From Sulfopaludibacter sp035606355 (GTDB lineage Bacteria; Acidobacteriota; Terriglobia; Bryobacterales; Bryobacteraceae): 64,000 nt of DNA. This document shows, in pieces, positions 1-7,929 of the stretch; positions within the stretch are counted from its first letter, which is position 1, and each line of letters opens with the position of its first letter. The notes below the pieces were generated by a model, which was given only the letters and a program-made list of their open reading frames with translations, was not told the origin of the DNA and made no database searches. Where the stretch lies: NCBI GenBank assembly GCA_035606355.1, contig DATNFO010000015.1, positions 248,001-312,000 on the forward strand, read 5' to 3'. The position numbers and the translations under genes were made by a program.

Positions 1-823
1 GCAGCTCATCCAGCAGCGCAGGCACCGCCCGATGCAACTCCGTCACCTGCATCTGTACGTTTCCGTTCTCCGATTTCACGCCGCGCACGCCGTCGAGCCG
101 CTCCAGCGCGCTCGCATCCACCGACCCCGCCGAGAACTCCACCAGATGCTCGATGCCGATGGATTCGATCAGCTCGCGCGGACTCCCCAGAGCGATCGTC
201 TTGCCATGATCCATAATCGCCACGCGATCGCTCAGCTTCTCCGCCTCGTCCATGTAATGAGTGGTCAACAGGATCGTGCTACCCGCTCGCCGGAACTCCT
301 CAATCAGATCCCACAACTGCCGCCGCGCTTGCGGATCCAATCCGGTCGTCGGCTCATCCAGAAACAGCAGTTCGGGCGCGCCCACCAGCGCGCACGCCAG
401 CGCCAGCCGCTGCTTCTGCCCTCCCGAAAGACCGCCCACGCGCGAATTCTGCTTCTCCTCCAATTGCACGCGCGCAATCACTTCGGCCGGGGACGGCCCC
501 TGCTTGAAGAAGCTGCGGAATAGCCGGATCGTCTCAAGGACGGTCAGTTTGTCGGAAAGCTGCGTCTCCTGCAGTTGAATTCCGAGCCGCTGGCGCAGCG
601 CCGCGGCATCGCGATCCCACCGCATGCCCAGCACCTCGACCTCGCCCGAATCGGGCGCCGTCAAGCCTTCGCAGATTTCGATTGTCGTGGTCTTACCCGC
701 GCCGTTTGGTCCCAGAAGCCCGAAACACTCGCCCCGGCGAACCTCTAAATCCAAACCGTTCACCGCCACCACGTCCTTATAAACTTTTCTGAGACGAGCG
801 ACGCGCAGCGCGGAATCGGACAT
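1..823 (-). CDS. ABC-2 type exporter ATP-binding protein (3' end outside window)
   Basis: Reading the minus strand from the ATG at 823 gives an open frame to the window edge (274 codons). It is an ABC ATPase of the drug/polysaccharide exporter (CcmA/NodI-like) class. Visible motifs are Walker A GPNGAGKTT at residues 38-46, the Q-loop near 84-86, signature LSGGQKQR at 132-139, Walker B LLFLDEP at 152-158 and an H-loop TTH about 30 residues later. After the nucleotide-binding domain begins the small C-terminal domain typical of this class. It should energise an inner-membrane ABC-2 permease, presumably encoded beyond position 1. It is divergent from the PQQ dehydrogenase. The substrate cannot be told from sequence. 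Confidence 0.93.
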   Translation of the reverse strand, partial: MSDSALRVARLRKVYKDVVAVNGLDLEVRRGECFGLLGPNGAGKTTTIEICEGLTAPDSGEVEVLGMRWDRDAAALRQRLGIQLQETQLSDKLTVLETIRLFRSFFKQGPSPAEVIARVQLEEKQNSRVGGLSGGQKQRLALACALVGAPELLFLDEPTTGLDPQARRQLWDLIEEFRRAGSTILLTTHYMDEAEKLSDRVAIMDHGKTIALGSPRELIESIGIEHLVEFSAGSVDASALERLDGVRGVKSENGNVQMQVTELHRAVPALLDEL

Positions 824-870
824 CCTTCAAGTATCCCCGAATTTGTTTGCGCTTCCCATGGGATATGCTA

Positions 871-2736
871 ATGCCGATGAAGAGGTGCACATCCGCAACG
901 CGGAAGGGAGCACGGCGCTCTCTCTTTCTCGCCACTGCGTTCTGCGCTGCCGCTTTCGCGCAATCCGGCGACTGGCCCAATTACGGCAACGACCCCGGAG
1001 GAGAGCGCTTTTCCCCGCTCGATCAGATCAACAAGGGCAACGTCAGCCAGCTCAAGGTCGCCTGGACGTATCACACCGGCGACGTCTCCGATTCGAGCAA
1101 ATACGGCAGCCGCAGCGCCTTCGAAACCACGCCCATCATGGTGGATGGCACGCTGTACCTGAGTACTGCGTTCAATCGAATCGTCGCCCTCGATCCCGAG
1201 ACCGGTAAAGAGCGCTGGACGTACGATCCGCACATCGATCTGCAGGCGGGCTACTCCGAAGGTCTGATGAATCGCGGCGTCTCTTATTACAAGGGCCGCA
1301 TCTTCCTCGGCTCCATCGATGCGCGGCTCATCTGCGTCAATGCCTCCGATGGCAAGCCGTGCGCCGGCTTCGGAGTGAACGGCCAGATCGATCTCACCAA
1401 AGGTATTGCCAACATCAGACACAAAGGCGAGTACGAAGAGACATCGCCGCCGGCCATCGTGGATGACCTGGTGATCGCCGGCTCCGGCATCAGCGACAAC
1501 AACCGCGTGGAGATGCCCAGCGGGGTGGTGCGCGCTTTCGATTACAAGACCGGAGCCCTCCGCTGGAGTTGGTATCCGCTCGGCGCCGAAACCAGAACCG
1601 GGGCGGCGAATGCCTGGAGCGTCATCGCCACCGATGCCGCGCGCCACCTTGTCTTCGTGCCCACCGGGAGCGCCAGCCCCGACTATTTCGGAGGCGAGCG
1701 CAAGGGCGACAACAAATGGGCCAACTCCATCGTGGCGCTGGATTCGCGCACCGGCAAGCTCGTGTGGGGATTCCAGCTTGTTCATCACGACCTTTGGGAT
1801 TACGACACCGCTTCGCCGCCGCTGCTCACCACGCTCATTCGCAACGGCCTGCACATCCCCGTGGTTGTGCAAGGCAACAAAACCGGCAATGTGTTCGTGC
1901 TGAATCGCGAAACGGGCAAGCCGGTCTTCGATGTGGAAGAACGCGCAGTGCCCAAGAGCGACACCCCGGGAGAGGACGCCTCGCCGACCCAGCCTTTCCC
2001 CGTCGCACCGCCGCCGCTCACGCTGCAGCGGCTCACGCCGGACGATGCTTATGGCGTTACGGCCGAAGAAAAACAGGGATGCCGCGAGCACATGGCCAGC
2101 CTCCGCAATGAAGGCATGTTCACGCCGCCCAGCGTGAAGGGAACGCTCGTGTTCCCCGGGAACATCGGCGGCATGAACTGGAGCGGCTACGCCTTTGACC
2201 CCGGCAGCCAGACGCTGGTCACGAACACGCTGCGCATCGCGTTCGATGTGCGCCTCTACCCGCGCGACCGTTTCGATGCAGCCGAGAAGGAAGCGATTGC
2301 GGGCAAACTGCGAGCCGAATTCGCCGCACAACTCGGCACACCGTTTGGGATGAGCCGCGACGCGCTGCTCTCGCCCAAACAAATCGTGCCGTGCAACAAC
2401 CCGCCGTGGAGCACGCTCGTGGCCGTCGATCTGGCCGACGGCAAAATCCGATGGACCGTCCCGCTGGGAGACAAGACGCTCGCCGGGCTCGGCGGTCCGA
2501 TCGTCACGGCAGGAGGTCTCATTTTTATCGGAGCGGCGTGGGACGCGAAGTTCCGGGCCTTCGATGTGCAGACAGGAAAGGAACTCTGGGCGGGGCAACT
2601 GCCTGTCCCGGCAGCGGCCACCCCAATGACGTATCGCGGAAAATCCGGGAAGCAGTTCGTAGTGATCGCGGCGGGAGGCCACGGAAAACTGCCGATCCCG
2701 CTGGGAGATACGGTGGTGGCTTACACGCTGCCGTAG
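871..2736 (+). CDS. PQQ-dependent (quinoprotein) dehydrogenase, periplasmic
   Basis: About 621 residues. The N terminus is a signal peptide (MPMKRC start, hydrophobic run ending in AAFAQ). The mature protein opens with the DWPNYGNDPGGERFSPL block and then has repeated blades with WTYDPH, GSASPDYFGG and LVHHDLWDYD motifs, as in quinoprotein glucose/quinate-type dehydrogenases, which form an eight-bladed propeller around PQQ and oxidise sugars or alcohols in the periplasm. No heme motif (CxxCH) or multi-helix membrane anchor is present, so electrons must pass to a separate acceptor. A TTG at 847 and ATGs at 865, 871 and 877 are in frame. I prefer 871 because a GGGA lies 7 bases upstream, but 877 would serve equally. 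The substrate is not predictable. Confidence 0.9.
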   Translation: MPMKRCTSATRKGARRSLFLATAFCAAAFAQSGDWPNYGNDPGGERFSPLDQINKGNVSQLKVAWTYHTGDVSDSSKYGSRSAFETTPIMVDGTLYLSTAFNRIVALDPETGKERWTYDPHIDLQAGYSEGLMNRGVSYYKGRIFLGSIDARLICVNASDGKPCAGFGVNGQIDLTKGIANIRHKGEYEETSPPAIVDDLVIAGSGISDNNRVEMPSGVVRAFDYKTGALRWSWYPLGAETRTGAANAWSVIATDAARHLVFVPTGSASPDYFGGERKGDNKWANSIVALDSRTGKLVWGFQLVHHDLWDYDTASPPLLTTLIRNGLHIPVVVQGNKTGNVFVLNRETGKPVFDVEERAVPKSDTPGEDASPTQPFPVAPPPLTLQRLTPDDAYGVTAEEKQGCREHMASLRNEGMFTPPSVKGTLVFPGNIGGMNWSGYAFDPGSQTLVTNTLRIAFDVRLYPRDRFDAAEKEAIAGKLRAEFAAQLGTPFGMSRDALLSPKQIVPCNNPPWSTLVAVDLADGKIRWTVPLGDKTLAGLGGPIVTAGGLIFIGAAWDAKFRAFDVQTGKELWAGQLPVPAAATPMTYRGKSGKQFVVIAAGGHGKLPIPLGDTVVAYTLP

Positions 2737-2759
2737 AGCAGAAAGCTGTGAAAGAACGT

Positions 2760-3165
2760 CGAATTGCTTTTTTGCCGCATTCCAACGCACTCGAATGCCG
2801 GGCACCTTTTACCGCTCCCTAACGGTCACGTTAGCTGAAGAAATATCGAATCGCTTTTTCTCCAAATTCAAACGCACTCGCATTCCCGGCACCTTTTACC
2901 GCTTCCTCACGGTCACGGCTCCGTATGTAGTTGATTCTACTAACGGAGCCGTGACCGTGAGGGAGCGGTAAAAGGTGCATCGAAAAGCGAATGGAGCGCG
3001 ACGAGAACGGCCGCCGGATTTTTTCACAAACCCGTTAGGAAGCGGTAAAAGGTGCATCGAAAGGCGGACGGAGTGCGACGAGAACGGCAGCCGGATTTTT
3101 TCACAAGCCCGTGAGGGAGCGGTAAAAGGTGCATCGAAAAGCGAATGGAGTTCGACCAGAGCCGT
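2760..3165. repeat. Family B intergenic repeat array (inverted plus tandem units)
   Basis: The 470-base gap between the dehydrogenase and garD is filled by copies of a unit whose core reads CCTTTTACCGCTYCCT on one strand. Left-facing copies lie near 2801-2830 and 2891-2924. Right-facing copies lie at 2943-2976, around 3039-3054 and around 3116-3132. Segments 2891-2924 and 2943-2976 form a 34-base inverted repeat with one mismatch around an 18-base loop. The right-facing copies recur at about 76 and 78 bases, with GCATCGAAA at 2977, 3053 and 3131. The same unit recurs at 10.0-10.4 kb. No credible coding region lies here. Confidence 0.85.
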
Positions 3166-3206
3166 AAAAGCTGCCCTCCGTCACCCTGCTACGCGAAGAT
3201 AGCTGT

Positions 3207-4694
3207 ATGCATATTCGCGTGCACCCTTCCGACACCGTCGCCATCGTGGTCTCCCCCGAAGGCCTTCGCACGCCCCTCGACCACATCCCGCAAGCCCACA
3301 AAATCGCCCTGCGCGACCACACACCGGGCGACCCCATCATCCGCTACGGCCACACCATCGGCATCGCCACCCGGACCATCCCCGCGGAGTCCTGGGTGCG
3401 CGAAGACATGCTCAGCCTGCCGGCCGCGCCTCTCCTCGACGATCTTCCCCTCGCGACCGCCGTCCCCGATCCGCCTCCGCCGCTCGACGGCTTCACCTTC
3501 GACGGGTACGCCAACGCCGACGGCTCCTACGGCACGCGCAACATCCTGGGCCTCGCGACCACCGTGCAATGCGTTGCCCCGACGGTGGAGTATGCGGTCC
3601 GGCGCATCAAAGCAGAGATCCTGCCGCACTATCCGAATGTCGATGACGTGGTCGCCATCACCCACTCCTACGGCTGCGGCGTCGCCATCGATGCTCCAGG
3701 CGCCGCCGTGCCCATTGAAACGCTGCGCCACATTTCTCTTCATGCCAACTTCGCCGCGAACCCTCTGGTCATCAGTCTCGGATGCGAAAAGCTCCAGCCG
3801 GCACGTCTCTTCGGGCCGGGCGCGGAACTGCCTGTGCTCCAGCAAACCAACGTCATCCGCTTGCAGGACGAGCGTGGTTTCGCCGAGACCATTTCCGCCA
3901 TCCTCGCGGCCGCAGAGTTCCGCCTCGAACAGTTGAATCGCCGGCAGCGGCGCGCGTGCCCTGCGTCCGGACTCGTCGTCGGCCTGCAATGCGGAGGCAG
4001 CGACGCGTTTTCGGGCGTCACCTGCAACCCCGCGGTCGGCTATGCTGCCGACCTGTTGGTCCGCGCCGGCGCCACCGTCCTCTTCAGCGAAGTGACAGAG
4101 GTGCGCGACGCCATCCACCTCCTCACGCCCCGCGCCGCCACGCCCGACGTTGCCCGCGCGCTGATTCGCGAAATGCGCTGGTATGACGACTATCTCGCCG
4201 CCGGACGCGCCGACCGCAGCGCCAACACCACTCCCGGCAACAAGCGCGGCGGCCTCGCCAATATCGTCGAAAAAGCGCTCGGCAGTGTTGCCAAAGCCGG
4301 CAGCACGGCCATCCGCGCCGTCGCCACGCATGGGGAAAAGGTCGCCGCCAAAGGACTTGTTTTCGCAGCCACTCCCGCCAGCGACTTCATCTGCGGCACG
4401 CAGCAACTGGCCAGCATGAACCTGCACGTCTTTACCACCGGAGAAGGAACGCCCTACGGTCTGGCGCTGGTGCCGGTGATCAAAGTCTCCTCCCGCACCG
4501 CCCTCGCGGAGGAGTGGCCCGACCTCATCGACCTAGATGCCGGCCGGATCGCCACCGGCGAAAAGACCATCGAAGATTTCGGTTGGGAGATCTTCCACCG
4601 GATTCTGGAAGTCGCGTCGGGCCGCAAAACCTGGGCCGAACATTGGGGACTCGCCAACGCCCTGTCGCCGTTCAATCCCGGCCCGGTGACGTAG
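3207..4694 (+). CDS. garD: Galactarate (D-glucarate/galactarate) dehydratase
   Basis: The 495-residue protein resembles E. coli GarD along its whole length as I recall that sequence. It has an N-terminal SAF domain (HPSDTVAIVV, about 1-90), then the UxaA/GarD core with FDGYANADGSYGTRN, THSYGCGVAI, SLGCEKLQP, GLQCGGSDAFSGVT, SEVTEVRDAIHLLTPRA, RSANTTPGNKRGGLANIVEKALGS and ATPASDFICGTQQ. The family catalyses Fe2+-dependent dehydration of meso-galactarate to 5-keto-4-deoxy-glucarate in the cytosol. The start ATG at 3207 aligns with the family N terminus. No other sugar-acid genes neighbour it. Its 3' end overlaps the convergent next gene by 23 bases. Confidence 0.93.
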   Translation: MHIRVHPSDTVAIVVSPEGLRTPLDHIPQAHKIALRDHTPGDPIIRYGHTIGIATRTIPAESWVREDMLSLPAAPLLDDLPLATAVPDPPPPLDGFTFDGYANADGSYGTRNILGLATTVQCVAPTVEYAVRRIKAEILPHYPNVDDVVAITHSYGCGVAIDAPGAAVPIETLRHISLHANFAANPLVISLGCEKLQPARLFGPGAELPVLQQTNVIRLQDERGFAETISAILAAAEFRLEQLNRRQRRACPASGLVVGLQCGGSDAFSGVTCNPAVGYAADLLVRAGATVLFSEVTEVRDAIHLLTPRAATPDVARALIREMRWYDDYLAAGRADRSANTTPGNKRGGLANIVEKALGSVAKAGSTAIRAVATHGEKVAAKGLVFAATPASDFICGTQQLASMNLHVFTTGEGTPYGLALVPVIKVSSRTALAEEWPDLIDLDAGRIATGEKTIEDFGWEIFHRILEVASGRKTWAEHWGLANALSPFNPGPVT

Positions 4695-5310
4695 GCGGCG
4701 GTACGGCGATCAGCCGTGCGGTGAGGGGCGGCCCCGGGTTGCTGCGGATCGCCAGAATCTCGCGGCCGCCATCCACGATGACGCCGCGGAATTTGTCGTC
4801 GCCTAACTGGAAGCTCGCGAAACAGTCGCTGTCTACGGTGATTGCGGCGCCCGGGATGACGCTCTTGCCTTGCGAGTAGCGGCGATTCTGCACCATCTCC
4901 GCTCCGCACTTTTCGGGCGACCGCACCATCTCGCCGTTCCGCGGCGCCGTCGGGTCCGTCTGCTCGAACTTTATGTGGGCGCCGTCGGCGGTGAATTTGC
5001 CGCTGAAATTCTGCCAGTTCCCGGAATCGTCCTGGAATTTCCACTTCGCCGTGCAATCCGTGGCCGCTTCGTAGGTGCCGGTGAGCGGATTGCCGAGCAG
5101 GAAGCCCGTGAACATCACCGAAGACATGCCGCTGGCGCCGCCCTTGCCGTCGAACGTCACCCGGCCGATGCTCGCGATCGGTTTCGGGTCGCCGGACGCC
5201 GTCGTTGTGCCCCACAGCAGGAACCCGTACGATCCATCCACCACCTTCGTCAGGCAAGCGTCGGCCGCAAACCCGGGAAGCGCAAGAGCCAGCATCAACA
5301 GAACCCTCAT
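4672..5310 (-). CDS. Secreted hypothetical protein
   Basis: The start is set at the ATG at 5310 (MRVLLMLALALPGFAADA), which gives a clean signal peptide with an AxA-type cleavage site and a 212-residue product. The frame stays open upstream but there it would translate a dispersed repeat element. The mature part has a beta-rich pattern (DGSYGFLLWG, FDGKGGASG, PLTGTYEAATDCTAKWKF, FTADGAHIKF), the shape of small exported lipocalin-like acidobacterial proteins. I do not recognise a named family. Four cysteines in the mature part could form disulfides. It converges with garD and overlaps its end by 23 bases. Confidence 0.75.
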   Translation of the reverse strand: MRVLLMLALALPGFAADACLTKVVDGSYGFLLWGTTTASGDPKPIASIGRVTFDGKGGASGMSSVMFTGFLLGNPLTGTYEAATDCTAKWKFQDDSGNWQNFSGKFTADGAHIKFEQTDPTAPRNGEMVRSPEKCGAEMVQNRRYSQGKSVIPGAAITVDSDCFASFQLGDDKFRGVIVDGGREILAIRSNPGPPLTARLIAVPPPTSPGRD

Positions 5311-5320
5311 ACCCCATTCT

Positions 5321-5385
5321 AGTAGGTGCCGGTCTCCAGACCGGTAGCAGGCGCGCAAAGCGCGACCGGGTTCAGGAAGGAAATG
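5321..5385 (+). repeat. Family A REP-like palindromic element (copy 1)
   Basis: The core CCGGTCTCCAGACCGG lies at 5329-5344, preceded by AGTAGGTG and followed by AGCAGGCGCGCAAAGCGCG. It is between two divergent genes, so unlike most copies it is not at a gene's 3' end. The tail GTTCAGGAAGG resembles the extra hairpin seen in the longer copies at 51.3 and 58.8 kb. Confidence 0.8.
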
Positions 5386-5515
5386 CCTCATGCGGAGCCA
5401 AAAACAACTATTAAATTCGCCGCCGCCCCGAGGCGTCTTGTTTAAAGACATTCAGACCCATTGTGTTGCAGTCTGCTACAATCCGGTTTAACGAGCACAA
5501 AGGAGAAACTCCCCC

Positions 5516-6082
5516 GTGTCTACCTTCCTGCAGAACCAGTTCGAAGAAAACGTGGTCACCACCAGCGTGGATTACGTCTTCAACTGGGCCCGCAAATCGG
5601 CACTCTGGCCGTTGACCTTCGGGCTGGCGTGCTGCGCCATTGAAATGATCGCCTCCAGCACTTCGCGCTTCGACATCGCCCGGTTCGGCGCCGAAGTCTT
5701 CCGCCCGAGTCCCCGCCAAAGCGACCTCATGATCGTCGCCGGTACCGTCACGCTGAAAATGGCGCCGGTGCTCAAACGCATCTGGGACCAGATGCCCGAT
5801 CCGAAATGGTGCATCTCCATGGGCGCGTGCTCCAGCGTCGGCGGACCTTTTAACACCTACGGTGTGCTGCAGGGCGTCGACAAGATTGTCCCCGTGGACG
5901 TTTACTGCACCGGCTGCCCGCCGCGTCCCGAGAACCTTTTCTACGCGCTGCTCAAATTGCAGGACAAGATCGATACCATGACCACGCTCGTCAAGCGTCC
6001 CACCGAAGTGCGGCTGGACGAGAGCATGCTCGAAGAGTTCAAACAGCAGATCCGCATCGGTCAGGTTCAGAACCCGGTCTAA
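5516..6082 (+). CDS. nuoB: NADH-quinone oxidoreductase subunit B
   Basis: The 188-residue product is the complex I subunit that carries iron-sulfur cluster N2 on the membrane-facing end of the peripheral arm. Cluster ligands are visible: the tandem Cys39-Cys40 (GLACCAIEM), Cys105 (SMGACSS) and Cys134 (CTGCPPRPE). The start is GTG at 5516, supported by AGGAG at 5501-5505 with 10 bases of spacing. No other nuo gene is adjacent, so this is a stand-alone copy or a locus separated from the main operon. It is followed after 3 bases by pgeF, which suggests co-transcription. Confidence 0.96.
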   Translation: MSTFLQNQFEENVVTTSVDYVFNWARKSALWPLTFGLACCAIEMIASSTSRFDIARFGAEVFRPSPRQSDLMIVAGTVTLKMAPVLKRIWDQMPDPKWCISMGACSSVGGPFNTYGVLQGVDKIVPVDVYCTGCPPRPENLFYALLKLQDKIDTMTTLVKRPTEVRLDESMLEEFKQQIRIGQVQNPV

Positions 6083-6085
6083 GCT

Positions 6086-6730
6086 TTGCCGTTTTATAAG
6101 GACACCCGGCAGATTTATCGCGTCACGGAGCTCGATGCCTTCCCGTGGCTCTCCCACGGATTCGGCACCCGCCTCGCCGATATTCCCGGCATGTTCGCCA
6201 ATCTGGCCACGCTCAAGCAGATACATTCCGCGGAGTGTATCGCCGCTTCGGGCCGCTCCGGCATTCTCGGCGAAGGCGACGCGCTCACGGAAAACACTCC
6301 CGGCTCCGTGGTTGCGATCAAGACCGCCGACTGCATTCCGATCCTGCTCGTGGATCCCGTACATCGCGCCGTCGCCGCGGTTCATGCCGGGTGGCGCGGC
6401 ACGGCGGCGCATATCGGCGCTAAAGCCATAGGCACTATGCGCGAGCGCTTCGGTTCCGCGCCCGCCGACCTTCACGCGGCCATCGGACCGGGCATCGGAC
6501 CGTGTTGCTACGAGGTGGGTCCTGAGGTCGCGGCGCAATTAGGAGGGCAGGGAAGACAGCACATCGATCTCCCGGCCATCAATCGCCGGCAACTCGCCGA
6601 AGCGGGTATTCCCGCAGCTCACATCTACGTCTCCGGACTGTGCACCATGTGCCGCGGCGATGAGTTTCACTCCTTCCGCCGCGACAAAGAAGCGGCCGGC
6701 CGCCTCTACTCCTTCGCCGGAATCCTGTAA
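6086..6730 (+). CDS. pgeF: Peptidoglycan editing factor PgeF (YfiH/DUF152, multicopper-laccase fold)
   Basis: 214 residues. The zinc site typical of YfiH-family enzymes is visible as His47 (LKQIHSAE), Cys83 (KTADCIPIL) and His100 (AVHAGWRGT), followed by the GPGIGPCCYEVG block. Known members hydrolyse misincorporated L-Ser in peptidoglycan precursors or have purine nucleoside phosphorylase/deaminase-like activity. The start is TTG at 6086, three bases after the nuoB stop, which implies translational coupling. No ATG start that preserves the N-terminal family segment is available. Confidence 0.9.
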   Translation: MPFYKDTRQIYRVTELDAFPWLSHGFGTRLADIPGMFANLATLKQIHSAECIAASGRSGILGEGDALTENTPGSVVAIKTADCIPILLVDPVHRAVAAVHAGWRGTAAHIGAKAIGTMRERFGSAPADLHAAIGPGIGPCCYEVGPEVAAQLGGQGRQHIDLPAINRRQLAEAGIPAAHIYVSGLCTMCRGDEFHSFRRDKEAAGRLYSFAGIL

Positions 6731-6773
6731 CGCCTTTCGCTTCCGTGGCGTACAGTAGGATTGAGGCGCGCTC

Positions 6774-7487
6774 ATGTTCACGTGGATCTGCCCGAAATGC
6801 GGGAAAGAGGTTCCGCCCGCTTACGACGATTGCCCCAACTGCAACCCTATGCCGCAAGCCGCCAGTCCGGCTCCGCCGCCACAGGCCGCGCCGGAGGCTC
6901 CGCTATCCGCGCCGGCCGCCGATCAGCCGCCACCTCCTCCACCGCCGCGCGTCCAGGCGCCGCCGCCGCTCCGGGGCACATTCGCCGCGCCGCCACCGGC
7001 CCCGCGCCGCGGCTTGCCTACGTGGCTGATGACCATCGTCTTCGCGCTTGCTACCGTCGGCATCATCGCCGCCGTGCTCTGGACGGTCGGCTATTTCAAG
7101 AACCGGCCGGAAGTCAAACCCTCCACCGCGGTGGAAAGCCCTGCCGCCAAGCCCGGCGCGCCCACGAATCCGTTCCAGAAGTTCATCGAAGTTTCCGGCA
7201 TACGCTTCTCGGAAGACCCCCGGCACAAAAGCAAGATCCTGGTCACCTGCATGATCACGAATCACTCTCAGGCGGACGTCTCCGGCCTCGCGGGCAATGT
7301 GACCATTTGGGGTATGACCCGCAAAGCCGACGAGGACGCGGTGGGCACGTTCACCTTCGACACCGCCGTACACCCGTTCGAAAGTAAAGAAGTAACTGCG
7401 CCGCTAAACACGAAGCTCAAGATCTACGAATTGCCCGACTGGCAAAACGTCACCACCGATCTGCAAATCACCGGCCCCTCCCAGTAG
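6774..7487 (+). CDS. Zinc-ribbon, proline-rich, single-pass membrane protein
   Basis: 237 residues in clear modules. An N-terminal zinc ribbon has Cys6/Cys9 and Cys20/Cys23 (CPKCGKEV, CPNC). A Pro/Ala-rich linker spans 25-80, a transmembrane helix about 84-108 (WLMTIVFALATVGIIAAVLW), and an exported beta-rich domain about 130-237 begins VSGIRFSEDPRHKSKILVTCMITNHS and looks like an immunoglobulin-like FxLYD-type fold. The topology places the ribbon in the cytoplasm and the domain outside. No function is assigned. The stop codon TAG at 7485-7487 lies inside a family A repeat. Confidence 0.85.
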   Translation: MFTWICPKCGKEVPPAYDDCPNCNPMPQAASPAPPPQAAPEAPLSAPAADQPPPPPPPRVQAPPPLRGTFAAPPPAPRRGLPTWLMTIVFALATVGIIAAVLWTVGYFKNRPEVKPSTAVESPAAKPGAPTNPFQKFIEVSGIRFSEDPRHKSKILVTCMITNHSQADVSGLAGNVTIWGMTRKADEDAVGTFTFDTAVHPFESKEVTAPLNTKLKIYELPDWQNVTTDLQITGPSQ

Positions 7488-7525
7488 GTACCGGTTTCCA
7501 GACCGGTACCAGGCGCGCCCGCGAA
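7484..7525 (+). repeat. Family A REP-like palindromic element (copy 2)
   Basis: The element TAGGTACCGGTTTCCAGACCGGTACC starts at the stop codon of the zinc-ribbon protein gene. Its core is at 7491-7506 and it is followed by AGGCGCGC. It sits between the ends of two convergent genes and could form a transcript-end hairpin. Confidence 0.8.
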
Positions 7526-7549
7526 CGCCCGCTTGCCCGCAAGTCCGCT

Positions 7550-7861
7550 CTACTCCCCGATCCGTGCGCGCACCTCATAATGATGCGCCACTGTCTCGAT
7601 CCGTGATAGCAAAGCCCGCGCCTCCGGCTCGAACACCGGAGTCCCGTAGTCCGCGCCCGCGAACGCCCGCACCGCGTCCAGCGACTCGAAGAAGTTAATC
7701 ACCACGAACTCCGATTCCTCCGGCCCATCGCTGCGGAGCACATAACCTCCCCGATACCCGGGTATCTCTTTTAACCCCGGCAGCACTTTGCCGCTCAGCA
7801 GCGCCTCGTAGGCGTTTGCGTCTTCCCTCCTGGTCCAGCCTCGCCAGTGTCGAGCGATCAT
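7550..7861 (-). CDS. Antibiotic biosynthesis monooxygenase (ABM) fold protein
   Basis: A 103-residue product with the dimeric alpha+beta barrel pattern of ABM proteins: MIARHWRGWTRREDANAYEALL at the N terminus, PGYRGGYVLRSD, EFVVINFFESLDAVRAFAG and a terminal strand HHYEVRARIG. Family members include cofactor-free monooxygenases and heme-degrading enzymes. The Trp-Arg-Gly motif after the first strand is common in uncharacterised acidobacterial and proteobacterial members. It is a single gene divergent from the ABC exporter pair at 7930, with 68 bases between starts. The substrate is unknown. Confidence 0.85.
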   Translation of the reverse strand: MIARHWRGWTRREDANAYEALLSGKVLPGLKEIPGYRGGYVLRSDGPEESEFVVINFFESLDAVRAFAGADYGTPVFEPEARALLSRIETVAHHYEVRARIGE

Positions 7862-7929
7862 CTGTCCCCTCTCCTCTGTCCTCTTATACCAGCGTCACCG
7901 GCGATGCTGTATCATCAACTTCAACCCGC

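Noticed and set aside
868..2805. 645-residue open frame on the minus strand opposite the PQQ dehydrogenase
   Set aside because: It is the antisense shadow of a GC-rich gene. Its text is low-complexity Arg/Ala/Gly with no domain, while the plus strand has clear family motifs.
2760..3165. CRISPR array
   Set aside because: Units of 76-80 bases are repeated almost wholly, with inversion and no variable spacers of constant length. No cas genes are present.
2975..3202. 75-residue open frame inside the family B array
   Set aside because: It translates tandem repeat units, has no start context and no protein-like pattern.
5321..5451. Longer N terminus for the secreted protein ending at 4672
   Set aside because: The extra 47 codons translate a family A repeat and would bury the signal peptide.
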